Shown here: positions 7,753 to 14,968 of the stretch, piece by piece
Layout of the letters: the number at the start of each line of letters is the position of its first letter
Numbering within the stretch: the stretch's first letter is position 1
Source of the DNA: a virus
Length of the DNA: 25,291 nucleotides
Reading direction: 5' to 3' (one strand)
IMG/VR virus record: IMGVR_UViG_3300032242_001329
Location: 1-25,291 of that record
Notes under the pieces: model-generated
Told to the model about the DNA's origin: nothing
What the model saw: the letters and a program-made list of their open reading frames with translations, nothing else
Databases searched by the model: none
Program-made: the position numbers and the translations under genes

Positions 7753-8741
7753 TTTGTATACCTTGCGTTAAGCGGTTCTGCATAGCTCTGAATCTGTTCG
7801 CTAATCTTTACTAGATCAAATTCTGAACAAAGTTTTAACAAACGGATGCCGACTTGTGAAATATTCTTATCAGCTGTAGTTGCACTTTCGATTGTTTCTT
7901 TCATTAGTGCCTTAATGTCTTCGGGCTGTGCAGTTAGATCACACAATTGAACATTGCGATTGTAATCATCTAGCACACGATGTTCGACACCTTCGTGGTC
8001 TGTCCAACGTTGAAGCATCATATTGTTCCAAGAATAGCCTTTGGAATCTCGATCTGCAAATGCGTCACGCAACCCTACCTTATTCTTTGTACCTTTTTCA
8101 CGCACACCGGGATATGCACTAAAGATATTGTCTGATGTATCACCGCGCATACACTTTTCAAATAGTAACCATTCTGGCTCCGGCGGCCCTTTTGGCAATC
8201 CAGTTTTCTTATCAACGACATACTTACCTTTTTCATCAAAGTATCCCTGATGTGTTGTTGTAATCTGCATTACACCATTGTATTGTTTCACGTTGGGTGC
8301 AATCAATTGTGCAAAGTCGCCATCTGTCGAAATGATCACGTGGGTGTCTTCTGGATGACTCTGTATCCATCCAGCAATCAAATCATCAGCTTCTAACTTT
8401 GGATGTTGTAGAACTGTGCTGTTAGTTTTATCAGTAATAAATTCTTTAAACTGATCAAACGTTTCCCAGAATACACGATCTTCTTCTGCTTCGCGTGGAC
8501 TCTGTGCCGCACGAGCTTCTGTACGTTGGCGCTTGTAGGGAGCATAGTAATCTTTGCGCCAGCTACGCCCCTCTAAGAAGAAGATAACGTGATCGCCTTT
8601 GAAGTCACGCCATGCCTTACGCACACTCATAAACACTGTTTGTAGGCTCATACCAACCTTATCTTCCAAGCTGCCACGAATAACGTGACGTGCCCGAAAG
8701 AAAGTATTTGCAGTATCTACGAGAATATATGTCTTTGACAT
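7749..8741 (-). CDS. rnh: RNase H / 5'-3' exonuclease (T4 Rnh-like, FEN family)
   Basis: 330-aa FEN/PIN-fold nuclease, expected to remove RNA primers from Okazaki fragments at the phage fork. Acidic metal ligands are visible in order: VDTAN (Asp9), EADD (117-120), STDGD (Asp140 and Asp142), and RGDTSDNI (Asp201 and Asp204), with the basic KDYYAPYKRQR segment near 63-73 typical of the family. T4 RNase H is 305 aa, so the length fits. ATG 8741 overlaps the preceding stop as TAATG, and its own TGA overlaps the next ATG. It lies in the same operon as QueE. Confidence 0.92.
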   Translation of the reverse strand: MSKTYILVDTANTFFRARHVIRGSLEDKVGMSLQTVFMSVRKAWRDFKGDHVIFFLEGRSWRKDYYAPYKRQRTEARAAQSPREAEEDRVFWETFDQFKEFITDKTNSTVLQHPKLEADDLIAGWIQSHPEDTHVIISTDGDFAQLIAPNVKQYNGVMQITTTHQGYFDEKGKYVVDKKTGLPKGPPEPEWLLFEKCMRGDTSDNIFSAYPGVREKGTKNKVGLRDAFADRDSKGYSWNNMMLQRWTDHEGVEHRVLDDYNRNVQLCDLTAQPEDIKALMKETIESATTADKNISQVGIRLLKLCSEFDLVKISEQIQSYAEPLNARYTK

Positions 8742-9199
8742 TAAGAAACCTCTGACTTTCCATTACCTAAATTGTTTACACTGATAAATCCACTACCTCT
8801 ACGATCCATATTGACGCCTTCTTCAGCACCAACATTTCGACAAAGTTCACTAAACCATTGATCTACAACAGCTTCATCTGATTCGCCTGTGTATCCAGCA
8901 CTCTTTAACTGTAACACAAAGTACTCATTCCAGTCAAGCTCAAAGAATCCATTACGCACATTATCCATATTGACATGTGTGTTAAGAACCATAATGTATG
9001 GCTCTTTCTTTTCAGTTGCTAATTCTTTTGGAGATAGAGCAGCAATGCGAGCTTCTTCTTTTGCTTGCTCGGCTGCCTTTATTGCTTTGACGGCAGCTTC
9101 TTCAGCATCTAATTTAATTTTCTCTGCTTCTGCAACGGCTTTAACTTTGGCTTCTTCAATAGCAGCTAGTCCAGTTATCTTTTTAAAAAAGTTTTTCAT
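8741..9199 (-). CDS. Conserved phage protein with N-terminal coiled coil (152 aa)
   Basis: I prefer ATG 9199 (MKNFFKK) because it overlaps the queE stop as TAATG with GGGG at SD distance; an in-frame ATG at 9211 would add four residues. Residues about 10-55 are an Ala/Glu/Lys-rich helix of coiled-coil type. The rest is a compact domain with NGFFELDWNEYFVLQLKSAG, QWFSELCRNVGAE and MDRRGSGFISVNNLGNG. This second part is strongly conserved in my memory of cyanophage-like genomes, but no function is known. The gene is coupled to both neighbours, queE and rnh. Confidence 0.85.
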   Translation of the reverse strand: MKNFFKKITGLAAIEEAKVKAVAEAEKIKLDAEEAAVKAIKAAEQAKEEARIAALSPKELATEKKEPYIMVLNTHVNMDNVRNGFFELDWNEYFVLQLKSAGYTGESDEAVVDQWFSELCRNVGAEEGVNMDRRGSGFISVNNLGNGKSEVS

Positions 9200-10050
9200 T
9201 AAGTTCCCCACTCATTCTTAAACAACGGCACCTGCAAACGATCACTATAACGGAGACCATGTTTCATTGCGGCCAGTGCTACTACTTTGTTATTTAGGCT
9301 GTATACACTTTCGACGCCGCCGACTGGCATTAAGTAGACATTACCTTTGAATCCAGCATCACGATATTGTTGTGTTGCCTTCAATGCATCCTCGATATCT
9401 TGTTCAGTTGCCACAACAAACTTTAGATATGCGTGTCCGACATCCTCATATGCTAGTACCACTTCTGGCTTGATAGCATCTTCCCAAGGCTCACCACTTG
9501 ATGGAAGTTTAGCACTGATAGAGAATGTAAGTGCATCCTTGCCTCTTGACTTATTGCCCAATGTCCAGTTAAGCAGATATTGTCTAAAGTCTTTGGTCAG
9601 TCTCATTGTGCCGTTGGTCTCGAAAGTAATTTCTTTCAAGTTCTTCATGCAAGGTTGATCTAATAATGATGGATATGCACGTTGCCAGCCTAGCAAAGGC
9701 TCTCCACCTGTAATAACTAGATGCTCATCTTGCCATTCTTTAAACGGCAGTATCTCTGTAATTCTGTTTACAATTGCTTCTGTTGTAAGTAAAGGACTAA
9801 GATCTTTAAAGCGTGGATCCCAGCTGGCATAGCTGTCACAGCCTGTGCTAACTAGTGGCAACATTTTATAATCGGTATATTTTGTTGGATCTATATTATT
9901 TGCTTCTTCACTTAGTTCGCCACGCGGCATACCAAATCCCCTACAAGAAAAATTGCAGCCAAAGGTTCTAAGGAACACGCTGGGTACTCCCATATATCTG
10001 CCCTCTCCCTGTATAGAGTAGAAAAGTTCCGCTATCTTAATCTTTGACAT
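9199..10050 (-). CDS. queE: QueE, 7-carboxy-7-deazaguanine synthase (radical SAM)
   Basis: 283-aa radical SAM enzyme that contracts carboxy-tetrahydropterin to 7-carboxy-7-deazaguanine (CDG). Seen: the QueE opening ELFYSIQGEGRYMGVPSVFLR, then Cys32 and Cys36 (GCNFSC), then a long insertion before Cys71 (GCDSYASW), where CD plus aromatic matches the canonical QueE CDT(Y/F). The [4Fe-4S] ligands are therefore C-x3-C-x34-C. The SAM-binding ITGGEPLLGW is at about 113-122, and FETNGT follows. The GIY-YIG gene overlaps its start by 14 nt. With the QueD-like and DpdA genes it points to DNA base modification rather than tRNA queuosine. The same reading of the insertion is familiar from phage QueE proteins. 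Confidence 0.9.
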   Translation of the reverse strand: MSKIKIAELFYSIQGEGRYMGVPSVFLRTFGCNFSCRGFGMPRGELSEEANNIDPTKYTDYKMLPLVSTGCDSYASWDPRFKDLSPLLTTEAIVNRITEILPFKEWQDEHLVITGGEPLLGWQRAYPSLLDQPCMKNLKEITFETNGTMRLTKDFRQYLLNWTLGNKSRGKDALTFSISAKLPSSGEPWEDAIKPEVVLAYEDVGHAYLKFVVATEQDIEDALKATQQYRDAGFKGNVYLMPVGGVESVYSLNNKVVALAAMKHGLRYSDRLQVPLFKNEWGT

Positions 10051-10687
10051 TTGTATCCTTTATTATTTCAAAACCTAATTCTCTTGGCGTCTTACCTCTC
10101 CAGTTTTTAGGAGTTCGCCTACCTTGTAAGTTTAACACATTATCTAACGATTGTAAATACTTTCGAAGAGTATTGCCGTCCGTTATTACTTCTATATTTC
10201 CTAAATCTCGCAATCGTTTACCTTCTGCAATGGCATCTAATCCTGTATCGAAGGTGCCCCAGGGAGTCTTTATTTGTCCTTTAAACTGATAGTTATATTT
10301 TCCAGAAATTTTCTCTCTTGCTTTATACCAGGCATCTGTTTTTGTTTTTGTATTTTGCATTTTAGATGTATCTTTTATTTTCCAAGTCTTTCCTAATTGC
10401 CCTGTGCCAATCAATCCCCCGTCGCCTTTTTCTTCTGTTAGATTTGCCCAGGTATAATCATCTACTACATTGTATAATTTGGAATAATATAATCCTGCTT
10501 TTTGTAATTCTTCTTTAGTAGCATATTCACCTATTATACAAGTTATGATATGCGACTTATGTTTCTTAATGTGATTTAACCACCTAACTCCGGAACCTGT
10601 ATATAGATACGGATTTTTCTTTCCGCTCGTCTTACATAGATATTTGAGTCCAGTGTTCATACATTTTTTAATCATTAAGTAGTTCAT
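10037..10687 (-). CDS. Putative free-standing homing endonuclease (GIY-YIG-like, 216 aa)
   Basis: The N-terminal domain reads NTGLKYLCKT (about 11-20), YLYTGSGVRWLNHIKKH, then YSKLYNVV, WANLTEE and KGDGG. This matches a family of phage endonucleases whose GLKYLxxT / Y.GSG..W pattern I take as a divergent GIY-YIG nuclease. The C-terminal part, with TPWGTFDTGLDAIAEG and NWRGKTPRELGFE, looks like a DNA-binding tail with a short repeat-type helix-turn-helix. A strong SD GGAGGG (10699-10694) precedes ATG 10687, and CATAAATA lies further upstream. It is inserted between mazG and queE, overlapping queE by 14 nt. Homing function is inferred. Confidence 0.65.
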   Translation of the reverse strand: MNYLMIKKCMNTGLKYLCKTSGKKNPYLYTGSGVRWLNHIKKHKSHIITCIIGEYATKEELQKAGLYYSKLYNVVDDYTWANLTEEKGDGGLIGTGQLGKTWKIKDTSKMQNTKTKTDAWYKAREKISGKYNYQFKGQIKTPWGTFDTGLDAIAEGKRLRDLGNIEVITDGNTLRKYLQSLDNVLNLQGRRTPKNWRGKTPRELGFEIIKDTNVKD

Positions 10688-10704
10688 CTTAAACCCTCCG
10701 CACT

Positions 10705-10712
10705 TATTTATG
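10705..10712 (-). promoter_or_regulatory. T4 late-type box CATAAATA upstream of the GIY-YIG-like gene
   Basis: CATAAATA on the minus strand (10712-10705) matches the T4 late consensus TATAAATA at 7 of 8 positions. It ends 17 nt before ATG 10687, with the SD GGAGGG between. The same spacing recurs before the other two homing endonucleases. Confidence 0.45.
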
Positions 10713-10768
10713 TGTTAAGGTTTAAAAGCCACCACATTTAGAGTTTATTTAGGCCTGTCAATAAATTA

Positions 10769-11041
10769 TTATGAATAAATTGTAGACCAAACTTTTAGTT
10801 TTTCTTTTTTTGCAGATTTAGCGTGTTCTAATGATTGTGTATCTAATACACCTTGCTCGATTAAAATATCAACCATTGCAAGAACATCACCGATTTCCAT
10901 TTCTAGCATCTTGTTATGTGCCAGGCCTGTTTTGTAATGTAATGAATCAATACCAAATCTATTACACTTACTAACCTCTACAATAACTTCGGCACATTCT
11001 TCTTGTAGGATTCCCATCGCTTCTTTGATCTTATCATTCAT
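10769..11041 (-). CDS. MazG-like nucleotide pyrophosphohydrolase (90 aa)
   Basis: A compact all-helical protein with MGILQEECAEVIVEVSK (Glu-Glu-x-x-Glu pattern, about 8-24) and MLEMEIGDVLAMVDILIEQ (ExxD pattern, about 45-63). This is the metal-binding layout of MazG/dUTPase-type NTP pyrophosphatases. Such enzymes hydrolyse (d)NTPs or related nucleotides to monophosphates; phage versions may clean up modified or unwanted nucleotides. The length of about 90 aa fits single-domain phage MazG proteins. Its start overlaps the cupin gene end by 8 nt. Substrate cannot be read from the sequence. Confidence 0.8.
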   Translation of the reverse strand: MNDKIKEAMGILQEECAEVIVEVSKCNRFGIDSLHYKTGLAHNKMLEMEIGDVLAMVDILIEQGVLDTQSLEHAKSAKKEKLKVWSTIYS

Positions 11042-11495
11042 GCGTTGCTCGCTGTGTTAGATAAACATCGTTGTGAATCCATTTGTTGTTGACAAGGAAA
11101 CCCCATTCTCTCTTTTGTGGTCCGGGCATAAACATTGTCCAACACTCTACACTAGGATCAAGTTCAATACGATGATAGCTATTGGCACTAGAAGTGCGAA
11201 AATGTCCAGGACCACGCCATGTGCAAGTTTCTGCAATCTTCTTTCCTTTTCCATCAAACAACGGGATCCATTCGTAGTAGCCGCCTTTTAAGATAAGCGT
11301 AGCATAAGGCCATGGATGATCATGCACATCATCGGGGTCTGACTTAAGAAACTTGTGAATGAACACATTAAAGGGGAAATGCTTTCGATCCTTAAGAAAA
11401 ATATAGTAGCGTTCGAGATAAGGTTCATTTGCTTGTCTATCCATTACAATACGTTTACGACCAACACGTTCTAAAAAGTTTAATAACCATTTCAT
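11034..11495 (-). CDS. Cupin-fold protein (153 aa)
   Basis: The protein has HKFLKSDPDDVHDHPWPYATLILKGG (around 47-72, reported here only by its key residues His58 and His60), followed by a beta-rich stretch and SYHRIEL with His108. An HxH motif plus a later His after Gly-rich strands is the usual cupin metal site. Cupins range from isomerases and dioxygenases to binding proteins, so I make no claim on the reaction. It lies between a glycosyltransferase (ATGA overlap) and mazG (8-nt overlap), which may mean a role in sugar or base decoration. Confidence 0.7.
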   Translation of the reverse strand: MKWLLNFLERVGRKRIVMDRQANEPYLERYYIFLKDRKHFPFNVFIHKFLKSDPDDVHDHPWPYATLILKGGYYEWIPLFDGKGKKIAETCTWRGPGHFRTSSANSYHRIELDPSVECWTMFMPGPQKREWGFLVNNKWIHNDVYLTQRATHE

Positions 11496-12562
11496 TTGAT
11501 CATCTCCAATAATTTAGTTGCGCTAAAGAAGTTTTCTGTTAAGTCTGTTGCCTGCTTGTGTACTTGATACTTAAACTGATCATAATTGACCATGTATTGA
11601 ATAATCTTGTAGCATAGTGCAGGACGGCATGCCTCGTATGCCTCATAATTTTCAGTCCATTCACTCGGGTACTTGAATGTATCATAATACATTTCGCTAT
11701 AACTTAAACGATCTGGAACCATTGGAATAGCATCTACAATAGTACCTTCATAACAGCTGATGCCTAATGTCTCTTGCAGATTGGCACTGAACACTAATTT
11801 AGCTTCGCCTAACAAATTATGATATTCATTTTTAGTCAGTTGTTGATCCTGACACACAACAAATTCATATTGCGGTAGAAATTCTTTTAGATTGCGGAAA
11901 ATTTCAACCTGCTTTTCTGGAGCAATACGATGTGGAAACAAGATAAGATCACGTTTGGGCATGTTCTTATACAAGTCCAATGTATGATCCATATACTCCA
12001 TTGGCCAACCTGTGCGTACAATTTTATCTTTGGCAAAATATGTAGCTGTATCTGATTTACGTCCTAACAAGTTTTCGCAAAACATATCGATATGAAACTG
12101 TGTAGCAAAGTAGTTATGATCAAATGCATGATAAAAACTCTTTTCGGCATTCCTTACCCAAGGCTTATCTCCAACTAAACGTCCAAGAAAATCTTGGGGA
12201 TCATAACTGCCAGCATGCCAGAGTCCGTGTGTAGTTACTGGAATGCCTAGTAACTCACTCATGTACTTTAGGTTAATGATACCTGGGTGCCAAGCATCAG
12301 TAAAAATAAAGTGATCGCCGGGGCAAACGTCTCCGTTACAAAATAGCCTACCCATGGTTTCAACTTGACGAGACTTATATATATTGGTGCCGCCAAAATT
12401 AAGAAAAGCACCAGGAGTAGTGGCATTAGGAATATCTTCAGGGCCACATATAACTTGAACATTATGTCCTGCCTTTTTAAGTAGATTAGGTACATGAGAC
12501 TTCCATTGTCCCGTGTACCTAGTTTCTACGCTTTCCAGATCGACTAGGAAAACGTTCGCCAT
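11492..12562 (-). CDS. Glycosyltransferase, GT-B type (356 aa)
   Basis: I start the gene at ATG 12562 (MANVFLVDLESVETRYTGQW), one base after the upstream stop; an upstream in-frame start would overlap the 75-aa gene by 119 nt and adds unrelated sequence. The C-terminal half has GT-B features: RTGWPMEYM, LILFPHRIAPEKQVEIF at the start of the nucleotide-sugar domain, and the late E-rich loop QETLGISCYEG followed by AIPMVPDRLSY, which is the place of the EX7E donor-binding motif. It transfers a sugar from an NDP-sugar; target may be modified DNA, a virion protein or host surface. Neighbours are base-modification genes, so DNA glycosylation is possible but unproven. Confidence 0.8.
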   Translation of the reverse strand: MANVFLVDLESVETRYTGQWKSHVPNLLKKAGHNVQVICGPEDIPNATTPGAFLNFGGTNIYKSRQVETMGRLFCNGDVCPGDHFIFTDAWHPGIINLKYMSELLGIPVTTHGLWHAGSYDPQDFLGRLVGDKPWVRNAEKSFYHAFDHNYFATQFHIDMFCENLLGRKSDTATYFAKDKIVRTGWPMEYMDHTLDLYKNMPKRDLILFPHRIAPEKQVEIFRNLKEFLPQYEFVVCQDQQLTKNEYHNLLGEAKLVFSANLQETLGISCYEGTIVDAIPMVPDRLSYSEMYYDTFKYPSEWTENYEAYEACRPALCYKIIQYMVNYDQFKYQVHKQATDLTENFFSATKLLEMIK

Positions 12563-12563
12563 T

Positions 12564-12791
12564 TTAGTAGTCCTGACGTGGTGCTCGATTTTCGCGACGT
12601 GCCTTGCGTTCCAAATATTCCTGTCCGCGTTGGAAGTTGCGATACTCTTGACTGCGATACAAATCACTGGGATTAAATGCAATCATATTGAACCGGCAGT
12701 AGTCCAACCAGTTATCGAGATCGTCGAAGATCCGAGTAACTTCGGGTTTCATACGTAAAGTTTTTTGAACATGGGCAGAAAGATTTGCCAT
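12564..12791 (-). CDS. Small conserved phage protein (75 aa)
   Basis: A basic helical protein beginning MANLSAHVQKTLRMKPEVTRIFDDLDNWLDYC, then NPSDLYRSQEYRNFQR and a highly charged Arg-rich tail. Similar short proteins are common next to glycosyltransferases in cyanophage-like genomes in my memory; function unknown. SD AAGGAA lies upstream of ATG 12791. The gap to the next gene is one base. Confidence 0.82.
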   Translation of the reverse strand: MANLSAHVQKTLRMKPEVTRIFDDLDNWLDYCRFNMIAFNPSDLYRSQEYRNFQRGQEYLERKARRENRAPRQDY

Positions 12792-12802
12792 TTTGTTTTT
12801 CC

Positions 12803-13177
12803 TTAATTGGAAGTTGTTGAAAAAGTTGGGATATACTCTACAATACCATCCGATTCTCCATCCTCGGAAACCGTGATCTCATAGTATCGCTGGCCTCCGT
12901 AGTTGGGAATTAAATGCTGTTGCAGAATATCTGTTGCCATCATTTCGCAGCTCTTATGATTTTGATTGCCCGACTTGATGAAATCTTGTAATGCCCATTT
13001 GACTAGGAAAAATTCTAATTCTCGGTCAAGATGGTCGACTGAAATCTTTACTTCTACTTTGAACATATGACGATGTTCTTGTTCTAAGAAAGCAATTTTA
13101 GGATTAATTTTACCTGCACCTGGATAGAAATGAAAACCTTCAAACTCTGTACGTACTCGAATATAAGTTTTATTCAT
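12803..13177 (-). CDS. queD: QueD-like 6-carboxy/6-pyruvoyl-tetrahydropterin synthase family protein
   Basis: 124 aa, the usual length of the fold. Zinc ligands are visible: His16 (EGFHFYPGAG) and HRH (35-37) before the strand MFKVEVKI. The pterin-anchoring Glu is present (VSEDGESDG, about 105). In canonical QueD the catalytic Cys lies four residues before HGH; here that position is Leu31, and Glu32 gives the E-x-x-H-x-H pattern I recall for the PTPS-III subgroup. The usual Asp-His pair is also missing, and the place of PTxEN reads SCEMMA (77-81). It belongs to the QueD/PTPS family, but the reaction could be CPH4 synthesis or another. It follows the 180-aa gene by an ATGA overlap. Confidence 0.75.
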   Translation of the reverse strand: MNKTYIRVRTEFEGFHFYPGAGKINPKIAFLEQEHRHMFKVEVKISVDHLDRELEFFLVKWALQDFIKSGNQNHKSCEMMATDILQQHLIPNYGGQRYYEITVSEDGESDGIVEYIPTFSTTSN

Positions 13178-13716
13178 TTTAATACCTTATCGTTTTTATA
13201 TTGATTCCAGTCTGTAAACTTACTACGATCCATTAATGAATGCAGACTGTGACTCCATACACCTGGATTAGTTGCCTTAAAATCTTTGTCATCAATTTTA
13301 ATCATTGTGTTATAATTCCACAAGGTAACATAGGGCAACGGAACTCGAATTTGCGGAATAAAGTTGTTAGATTCGTTTAAACCGTTCTCAAGAAAATCTT
13401 CTGCATGTGAAATTGGAATATCAAGGCTGCACAGATAATCTTTCTTTAAGAAATATTCCATCATAGATTCCCAACGTTGCCATTCCAAATTATTAGCAGG
13501 ATGGAAACTATGATTGGCACCAAAGAAGATATGCTTAATATGTTTAGTTGTATCTTCATAACTGTTAAAATCATCTAACCAGTCTTGGATTTCTTCCACA
13601 GGATGCACGTTAGTTACAAACAATGTTTGTAATCCAAAAGCAGGCGTATGCTCAACTTCAATTCCTGTAAAGAATTGAATATCGTCAGCATTGCCAGTTG
13701 TGTAATCGCGTTTCAT
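13174..13716 (-). CDS. Conserved phage protein coupled to queD (180 aa), function unknown
   Basis: A 180-aa soluble protein. Visible segments are DDIQFFTGIEVEHTPAFG at 11-28, a strand TLFVTNVHPVEEIQDWLDDF, then HIFFGANHSFHPANNLEW, ISHAED, VPLPYVTLWNYNTMIKIDD, and a C-terminal TNPGVWSHSLHSLMD. Several conserved-looking His residues suggest a metal or substrate site. I have seen this kind of protein next to QueD-like genes in cyanophage-like genomes but know no assigned function. It overlaps queD as ATGA and starts the unit, so an enzymatic or chaperone role in 7-deazaguanine DNA modification is plausible. ATG 13716 lies at the predicted transcription start. Confidence 0.85.
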   Translation of the reverse strand: MKRDYTTGNADDIQFFTGIEVEHTPAFGLQTLFVTNVHPVEEIQDWLDDFNSYEDTTKHIKHIFFGANHSFHPANNLEWQRWESMMEYFLKKDYLCSLDIPISHAEDFLENGLNESNNFIPQIRVPLPYVTLWNYNTMIKIDDKDFKATNPGVWSHSLHSLMDRSKFTDWNQYKNDKVLK

Positions 13717-13722
13717 AAATTA

Positions 13723-13751
13723 ATTATAGCAGAGTTTATAGTGAGAGTCAA
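13723..13751 (-). promoter_or_regulatory. Sigma70-type promoter at the 180-aa/queD operon
   Basis: TTGACT (13751-13746) and TATAAT (13728-13723) are exactly 17 nt apart on the minus strand. With a start about 7 nt past the -10, transcription would begin at about 13716, which is the A of the start codon. The leader would then be absent or only a few bases, and no SD is visible. Confidence 0.8.
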
Positions 13752-13755
13752 TATC

Positions 13756-14241
13756 TTAATTGTCCGTATTAAACGGCCAGCCATTACTAGCGGTTGGACG
13801 AGCTTTTAATTTAACATCCTCTTCGATAACGTTACCGTCATCGTCACATAGACTAACTTGATACGGTGCGTAAACATGAACACTTGTGTCTTCTTCTTGC
13901 CAATCATGCTCACCATCGAATAGCCAACCAGCTCCGCCTTCGTAGTATGCTTCACGAATAGCCTGTTGTTCTTCTTCAGTGATGTCATCACTATATTCTA
14001 TTTCGATATTGATACTGTCGTCAAACTCGCAACCCCAACCACCATCTGGTTTACAGTATGCAACTGAATCACCTTCCCAGGGAAGATTGCAATCTAGATC
14101 TTCTTCAATAAAGCCTTGACCCCAACGATATGTTTCGTCTAGATTAAACCAGCTGATAGTATCGTCCGCATTTTTGCGGTACATTTCTACATGCCAAACA
14201 ATACTTTTCTTTTCAAGTGGTTTAATTAGATATACGCTCAT
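13756..14241 (-). CDS. Acidic phage protein, paralogue of the upstream gene (161 aa)
   Basis: A strongly acidic protein with a WGQGFIEEDLDC segment, PDGGWGCEFDD, a Glu-rich helix TEEEQQAIREAYYEGG, then an aromatic segment GWLFDGEHDWQEEDTSV and APYQVSLCDDDGNVIEED. The last half matches the neighbouring 171-aa protein in order and spacing (GGxWG, EEE..RE..EEG, W..D/E-T..V..P..V...GNV). So this is a tandem duplication. No catalytic motif is visible. The acidity and lack of hydrophobic segments would fit a DNA mimic or decoy protein, but that is a guess. The start overlaps the 171-aa gene as ATGA; the stop is followed 5 nt on by the promoter of the queD unit. Confidence 0.85.
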   Translation of the reverse strand: MSVYLIKPLEKKSIVWHVEMYRKNADDTISWFNLDETYRWGQGFIEEDLDCNLPWEGDSVAYCKPDGGWGCEFDDSINIEIEYSDDITEEEQQAIREAYYEGGAGWLFDGEHDWQEEDTSVHVYAPYQVSLCDDDGNVIEEDVKLKARPTASNGWPFNTDN

Positions 14242-14753
14242 TCTTCATCTTCTTCGTTGTTAAATGCAATCATATTGCCGTCTTGGTCTGCACAGATAAT
14301 ACGGACATTGCCTTCTTCATCTTCGACTTCTAATGGGCCCCAAACCCAACATTCTGTTTCATCAAGGTACCATTCACCTTCACCGTCGTCTTCTAGTGCA
14401 TATGCACCTTCTTCTTCGATGAGCTCACGCAAGCGTTCTTCTTCATCGTCATCGACACCTTCGATTTCGATATCTCCCCAGCAGCCACCATCAAACATTT
14501 CTACAAGCTCTGTGCTCTCAACATTGTCGCCGAAGCAATCAAATAAGTTAACACTATCCTTCTTACCATCACCACCTGGGACTTCTGTAAAGTTAAACTC
14601 TGGAAACTTATCATCGATAGTCTCTACAGTAAATTCTGCACTACGGAAACCATCTTTAACAATGATCTTTGCACCATCAATATTGCGATTGTAGAAATAT
14701 TCATGCTGTTCGCACGACTTTTTATAGTATGTTCTAACAGTGTACTGTGCCAT
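14238..14753 (-). CDS. Highly acidic phage protein, tandem paralogue (171 aa)
   Basis: About 51 of 171 residues are Asp or Glu against about 13 Lys/Arg, giving a strongly negative net charge. The N-terminal half (TVRTYYKKSCEQHEYFYNR...) differs from its paralogue; the second half has DGGCWGDIEIEG, DDDEEERLRELIEEEGAY, WYLDETECWVWGPLEVED and EEGNVRIICADQDGN, matching the downstream 161-aa protein. Function not recognised; DNA-mimic, metal-binding or host-takeover roles remain open. It starts two bases downstream of the stop of the 70-aa gene and is coupled to the 161-aa gene by ATGA. Confidence 0.85.
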   Translation of the reverse strand: MAQYTVRTYYKKSCEQHEYFYNRNIDGAKIIVKDGFRSAEFTVETIDDKFPEFNFTEVPGGDGKKDSVNLFDCFGDNVESTELVEMFDGGCWGDIEIEGVDDDEEERLRELIEEEGAYALEDDGEGEWYLDETECWVWGPLEVEDEEGNVRIICADQDGNMIAFNNEEDEE

Positions 14754-14755
14754 GA

Positions 14756-14968
14756 TTAGTCTCTTTCCATCTCACTAGCTTCTTTGATAAGCTCTACTAG
14801 TTCGTCAATAGTGCTGACAAGAATTTTAGCATTGCTCCAATCGTCACCTGCATTACGCCCGCCAATTTCGATCATGTAGCCGTTGTCATACATATTAACG
14901 GTAAATGATTCATTTACTTTAACTAGCTTATCGCTAATCTTTTTTACTGCTGATTTTTTAGTTGCCAT
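14756..14968 (-). CDS. Small phage protein (70 aa)
   Basis: A short protein with a basic N-terminus (MATKKSAVKKISDKL), a central FTVNMYDNGYMIEIGGRNAGDDW and a helical acidic end TIDELVELIKEASEMERD. No function recognised. The start lies 11 nt inside the end of the 83-aa gene. The gap to the acidic 171-aa gene is two bases. Confidence 0.8.
   Translation of the reverse strand: MATKKSAVKKISDKLVKVNESFTVNMYDNGYMIEIGGRNAGDDWSNAKILVSTIDELVELIKEASEMERD

Noticed and set aside
8741-9211. Start at 9211 for the coiled-coil protein
   Set aside because: It would add four residues over the queE end; ATG 9199 forms TAATG with the queE stop and has GGGG at SD distance.
10738-10762. TTGACA upstream of the GIY-YIG gene as a sigma70 promoter
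   Set aside because: No acceptable -10 lies 16-18 nt downstream; only a TAAATG at 15 nt.
12563-12682. Upstream in-frame start of the glycosyltransferase
   Set aside because: It would overlap the 75-aa gene by 119 nt; the start at 12562 follows that gene's stop after one base and begins a normal GT-B strand.
14257-14694. 145-aa plus-strand open frame, very Ser/Pro-rich
   Set aside because: It is the antisense of the Glu/Asp-rich codons of the 171-aa gene; Ser-runs are what such antisense gives, and no SD is seen.
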